Source: Ardenticatenales bacterium
GTDB taxonomy: Bacteria > Chloroflexota > Anaerolineae > Promineifilales > UBA4811
Assembly: GCA_030667645.1 (NCBI GenBank)
Contig: DAOUVM010000174.1
Span: 1-5,866 of the forward strand
Reading direction: 5' to 3'
Length of the DNA: 5,866 nucleotides
Part shown: in pieces, positions 5,556-5,866 of the stretch
Position numbering within the stretch: position 1 is the stretch's first letter
How the letters are laid out: every line of letters begins with the position of its first letter
Translations under genes and position numbers: made by a program
The notes under the pieces: model-generated
The model's input: the letters and a program-made list of their open reading frames with translations, nothing else
What the model was told of the DNA's origin: nothing
The model's database searches: none

Positions 5556-5866
5556 ATGCGCAAGAATCTAGTTGTATCCATTCTGTTGGTCATGGTTATG
5601 GTCATGGTTGTGGTGGCGTGCGGCCCCGAGGCTACGCCAACGCCAGAGCCGCCGGAGCCAACCGCGGTACCTGCCACCGCTACGCCTGTGCCGCCTACCG
5701 CGACACCCGTGCCGCCTACCGCGGTTCCCGAACCCGAGGGTCTGTCTGTTCCCAGTGGCGACGTGATCCTGACCGTCAGCGGCGACATTGATACCCCGAA
5801 TGTGGGTGACGAATGTGTGTTCGACGCCGACCTCTTTGACCAATATGCCATCACACAAGATCTGGA
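5556..5866 (+). CDS. Lipoprotein with Pro/Thr-rich linker and molybdopterin-binding (SUOX-like) domain start (3' partial)
   Basis: The frame is open from ATG 5556 to the window end (103 full codons). The N-terminus is MRKN, then a strongly hydrophobic Val/Met/Leu core, then a lipobox Val-Val-Ala-Cys with Cys at 22. This is a clear type II signal peptide. Residues 23-62 are a Thr/Pro/Ala/Glu linker with two identical TPVPPTA heptads, a style common in Chloroflexota surface lipoproteins. The folded part begins near residue 63: VILTVSGDIDTPN, then GDECVFDADLFDQY. The 'LTVSG.I...N.GDE..FD...' pattern is how small exported proteins of the oxidoreductase molybdopterin-binding (SUOX-like) fold begin; many of these lack a demonstrated cofactor. 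Only about 40 residues of the domain are visible, so this call is tentative. It follows the binding protein by 19 bases and may belong to the same operon, though a sugar-uptake role is not evident. It could instead be an unrelated surface protein. Confidence 0.62.
   Translation, partial: MRKNLVVSILLVMVMVMVVVACGPEATPTPEPPEPTAVPATATPVPPTATPVPPTAVPEPEGLSVPSGDVILTVSGDIDTPNVGDECVFDADLFDQYAITQDL
5682..5723 (+). repeat. 21-bp tandem duplication in the lipoprotein linker
   Basis: Two adjacent 21-base units (5682-5702 and 5703-5723) encode TPVPPTA twice. The last 15 bases, GTGCCGCCTACCGCG, are identical in both copies, and the first six differ only at third codon positions. This indicates a fairly recent slippage duplication in the Pro/Thr linker. 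Confidence 0.75.

Noticed and set aside
5048..5854. 268-codon open frame on the minus strand across the end of the binding protein and the second lipoprotein
   Set aside because: Its Gly/Val repeats (GGTGVAV type) are the mirror image of the Pro/Thr linker repeats of the + strand lipoprotein. It spans two supported genes and has no family signature.
1..5866. CRISPR array, tRNA/rRNA, insertion sequence or att site
   Set aside because: No regularly spaced direct repeats outside the two linker arrays, no cloverleaf or rRNA-like segment, and no transposase or integrase reading frame were seen.

Overview
The window holds part of a sugar- or nucleoside-type uptake and catabolism locus. Every gene lies on the + strand and they are tightly packed. 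The host is probably a Chloroflexota (Anaerolineae-like) bacterium. This is inferred from the moderately GC-rich coding sequence, the Pro/Thr-rich linkers that follow the lipobox cysteine in the last two proteins, strong AAGGAGG-type ribosome binding sites, and the SorC / UgpABE-like gene mixture. No rRNA or other taxonomic marker is present, so the assignment is tentative.

Layout. Positions 1-204 encode the C-terminal end of a SorC/DeoR-family sugar-responsive transcription regulator. It overlaps by 8 bases an ADP-ribosylglycohydrolase (ARH/DraG-fold) gene at 197-1213. That gene overlaps by 4 bases (ATGA) a TIM-barrel sugar-phosphate isomerase/epimerase-like gene at 1210-2040. After 44 bases come two ABC sugar-transport permeases, MalF/UgpA-like (2085-3008) and MalG/UgpE-like (3027-3908). 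A 257-base spacer with a weak terminator-like hairpin precedes a UgpB/MalE-like substrate-binding lipoprotein (4166-5536). Nineteen bases further on begins a second lipoprotein (5556 to past the window end), whose visible globular part resembles the oxidoreductase molybdopterin-binding (SUOX-like) fold.

How it may work (inference). The binding lipoprotein captures a solute outside the cell and the two permeases move it in. An ATPase subunit is not encoded here and must come from elsewhere. Inside, the ARH-family hydrolase could cleave an N- or O-ribosyl type glycosidic bond, and the isomerase/epimerase could process the released sugar. The SorC regulator would sense a phosphorylated sugar intermediate. 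E. coli yegTUV (transporter, ADP-ribosylglycohydrolase homologue, PfkB kinase) is a known precedent for an ARH-like enzyme next to a transporter. The actual substrate cannot be read from sequence.

I saw no tRNA, rRNA, CRISPR array, insertion sequence or attachment site. The main points for a second look are the ARH enzyme inside a sugar-uptake operon, the late position of the binding-protein gene behind a long leader, the 15-bp tandem repeat that builds its linker, and the SUOX-like lipoprotein at the end.
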